Below, in pieces: positions 7,356 to 8,618 of a stretch of DNA of 8,618 nucleotides. This DNA comes from Candidatus Altarchaeum sp. GTDB lineage: Archaea; Altiarchaeota; Altiarchaeia; Altiarchaeales; Altiarchaeaceae. Made by a program: the position numbers and the translations under genes. The stretch's first letter is position 1. The number at the start of each line of letters is the position of its first letter. The DNA lies in assembly GCA_018260755.1 (NCBI GenBank), contig JAGTWP010000005.1, positions 33,499-42,116 of the forward strand, in the 5' to 3' direction. The notes below the pieces were generated by a model. It was not told the DNA's origin. It ran no database searches and saw only the letters and a program-made list of their open reading frames with translations.

Positions 7356-7380
7356 TCAAAAATGCTCCCGGCATTTTTGA
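7356..7380 (-). terminator. 10-bp hairpin, possible bidirectional terminator for atpC
   Basis: tcaaaaatgc (7356-7365) pairs perfectly with gcatttttga (7371-7380) around the loop tcccg. Read on the minus strand it lies 88 bases beyond the atpC stop and has a T-run in its 3' arm, as an intrinsic-type terminator would. It is symmetric, so it could act on either strand. It may equally be a member of the local palindromic repeat family. Confidence 0.4.
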
Positions 7381-7424
7381 TACAGCAAGGTGCGAAGTGA
7401 AAGATTTTTGAAATACACTATTTA

Positions 7425-7450
7425 CTAACAAAGTTAGCATAAAAAGTTAG
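7425..7450. repeat. Small hairpin and duplicated octamer just beyond the atpC stop
   Basis: ctaac (7425-7429) can pair with gttag (7433-7437) across three bases. The octamer aaagttag occurs at 7430-7437 and again at 7443-7450. The elements lie 19-44 bases past the atpC stop. The stem is too short to call a terminator with confidence. Confidence 0.4.
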
Positions 7451-7468
7451 TATAAATGATGTGAAGTT

Positions 7469-8512
7469 TTACATAAGTACCATCATTTTATTTATCTCCT
7501 CATTATTAACTCCGTATTTTTTGCCAACCAGCAACACCCTTATATTCCTAACATCAAACCACATTTTTCTTAAATAAGTAAGAACATATTCCAATGATAT
7601 TGGATTTGGGATAACAGCCACAGAAGCAGAGGTACTTTCTATCTCCAATTCAAGCATATCAATACTTTTTGTTTTTTTAAATTCTTCAAAGACCTGTGCA
7701 AATAAATTTTCATAAGGTGTTCCTACCAAAATTCCCGGTATTGCATCTATATTTTCCTTACTTATTTGAGCCGCATTTATTGTATTTAAAATTTCAAAAT
7801 TTAAATACGCTCCGGAAGTAGTTTTCTTTATAAAATTATCTGCATCAACCCCCAAAATTTTCATTCTTATAATCGCCTTTAAATTTAAGGCATCAATCCT
7901 TTTCTTTACAAATTTTTCAGTTACTTTTACTTTTTCCGCCTCTCTTGCCCATTTTCTTATTAAATTTATATCCAAGCTATTTTCAAGGTCAAACAAATTT
8001 TCACCATCTATTTCAAATCCCAAAGTTTTTATCTTACCTGTCGCACCCTTAAAGTCAGTGTTTGCTATTTCTTTTAAAATTTCAACCTTTATGTTTCCTT
8101 CTATGCATTCCGCAAGTATTTCATCTGTATTTTTTCCTTCATTTCCGCTTACACCTTTGGCCTTTAATGCCCTTAAAATCCGTTTTAAATTTCCGATATC
8201 AAATTCATCAAGCAGGATTGCCTTACTGCTGTCCCGGACATCCATCGGAAGTGTATTAATTACTGCATTGCAGATATCAAAGTAATAGCTTACAACTGCC
8301 TTTTCTATTTCTTCTAAATTTTCACCACCTTTTCTACTGATTGCCTCCTTTATTTGCTTTTCATACTGTGTTTTTGTAAGTTCGGCAATTGCCATTTCAA
8401 CACTTACTGATTGAAGAATGCGCGTATATGTCTCTTTGTCCATGTGCTGCGGCATTGCAGATACCATCCCGTAAGAGTATGCATAAGTTGCCGCATCTAA
8501 TAATCCTATCAT
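7469..8512 (-). CDS. atpC: A-type ATP synthase subunit C
   Basis: Subunit C (homologous to V-ATPase subunit d) is the funnel-shaped, mostly helical part that joins the central stalk to the membrane rotor ring. The 347-residue product fits the family length (about 330-390). It begins IGLLDAATYAYSYGMVSAMP, like the usual YAYANARVRA-type opening. It continues with helical repeats including SSKAILLDEFDIGNLKRILR and LKAIIRMKILGVDADNFI, and ends with NPISLEYVLTYLRKMWFDVR then NIRVLLVGKKYGVNNEEINK, the usual C-terminal pattern of the family. It lacks the clear P-loop and catalytic motifs of A and B, as expected. The ATG is preceded by acaaaa without a Shine-Dalgarno sequence. It is convergent with atpB, whereas in most archaea C lies upstream of F on the same strand. 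Confidence 0.92.
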   Translation of the reverse strand: MIGLLDAATYAYSYGMVSAMPQHMDKETYTRILQSVSVEMAIAELTKTQYEKQIKEAISRKGGENLEEIEKAVVSYYFDICNAVINTLPMDVRDSSKAILLDEFDIGNLKRILRALKAKGVSGNEGKNTDEILAECIEGNIKVEILKEIANTDFKGATGKIKTLGFEIDGENLFDLENSLDINLIRKWAREAEKVKVTEKFVKKRIDALNLKAIIRMKILGVDADNFIKKTTSGAYLNFEILNTINAAQISKENIDAIPGILVGTPYENLFAQVFEEFKKTKSIDMLELEIESTSASVAVIPNPISLEYVLTYLRKMWFDVRNIRVLLVGKKYGVNNEEINKMMVLM

Positions 8513-8552
8513 TTTGTTTTTGTTAAATTTATTTTAAATTTTAAATTTTTAT
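8513..8552 (-). promoter_or_regulatory. Probable promoter/leader region of atpC
   Basis: Read on the minus strand, this stretch is almost pure A+T, with overlapping aaatttaaaatttaaa and ttaaaataaattta strings that could serve as TATA boxes 20-35 bases before the ATG. No Shine-Dalgarno sequence is seen. Individual elements cannot be picked out with confidence in this composition. Confidence 0.35.
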
Positions 8553-8618
8553 GAATTACAAATTGATTATAAATTACAAATTGATTATAAATTACAAATT
8601 GATTATAAATTACAAATT
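8553..8618. repeat. 18-base tandem repeat upstream of atpC
   Basis: The unit gattataaattacaaatt occurs perfectly three times (8565-8582, 8583-8600, 8601-8618), after a partial copy whose last ten bases match at 8555-8564. The array runs off the right edge, so its size is unknown. On the minus strand every unit contains atttataat, which is TATA-like. It lies 41 bases upstream of the atpC start. Confidence 0.97.

Noticed and set aside
6827-7468. tRNA, C/D-box RNA or a small missed gene in the convergent intergenic region
   Set aside because: I found no tRNA arm motifs, no paired C and D boxes, and no reading frame with protein-like content. Palindromes and repeats explain most of the visible structure.
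8058-8285. Short plus-strand open frames opposite atpC
   Set aside because: They are antisense to a well-supported subunit C gene and have no start context or protein motifs.

Overview
The window is AT-rich (roughly two-thirds A+T or more by eye) and looks archaeal. It carries four subunits of an A-type (archaeal/vacuolar-type) ATP synthase, a winged-helix gene resembling the archaeal DUF4443 family, TATA-like boxes about 20-30 bases before starts, and no Shine-Dalgarno sequence close to any start codon. Compact genes, AT-richness, simple-sequence repeats and the scattered ATP synthase genes would suit a small-genome lineage such as the DPANN archaea. That placement is inference only; no rRNA or tRNA gene is present to settle it.

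Layout. Bases 1-49 are an (ATA)n microsatellite running off the left edge. Bases about 50-744 hold no intact gene, only decayed coding fragments. The clearest is the C-terminal two-thirds of a DUF4411 (PIN-like toxin) protein at 340-744, with no start codon and no N-terminus. Next come two plus-strand genes 37 bases apart: a winged-helix protein (797-1390) and a membrane-anchored, sequon-rich protein of unknown function (1428-2765). After a 194-base AT-rich gap with a 25-base repeat comes the ATP synthase block atpF (2960-3256), atpA (3351-5213) and atpB (5261-6760), ending in a hairpin plus T-run terminator. A 708-base non-coding region (6761-7468) follows, full of palindromes and including a MITE-like element at 6891-7063. 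The last gene is atpC (7469-8512) on the minus strand, converging on atpB. Its upstream region runs into an 18-base tandem repeat that leaves the window.

How the genes work together. AtpA (catalytic) and AtpB (regulatory nucleotide-binding) form the A3B3 head. AtpF is a central-stalk subunit, and AtpC couples the stalk to the membrane rotor. Subunits D, E, H, I and K are not here. F-A-B keep the ancestral order, but subunit C has been moved and inverted, and D does not follow B. Each intergenic gap upstream of atpF, atpA and atpC carries its own short tandem repeat (25, 11 and 18 bases), and atpA has a good TATA box of its own, so these genes may be transcribed separately rather than as one classical operon.

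I found no complete novel defence or mobile system. The items most worth a second look are the MITE-like element and palindrome cluster, the toxin relic, the repeat-bearing promoters, and the glycosylation-rich membrane protein.
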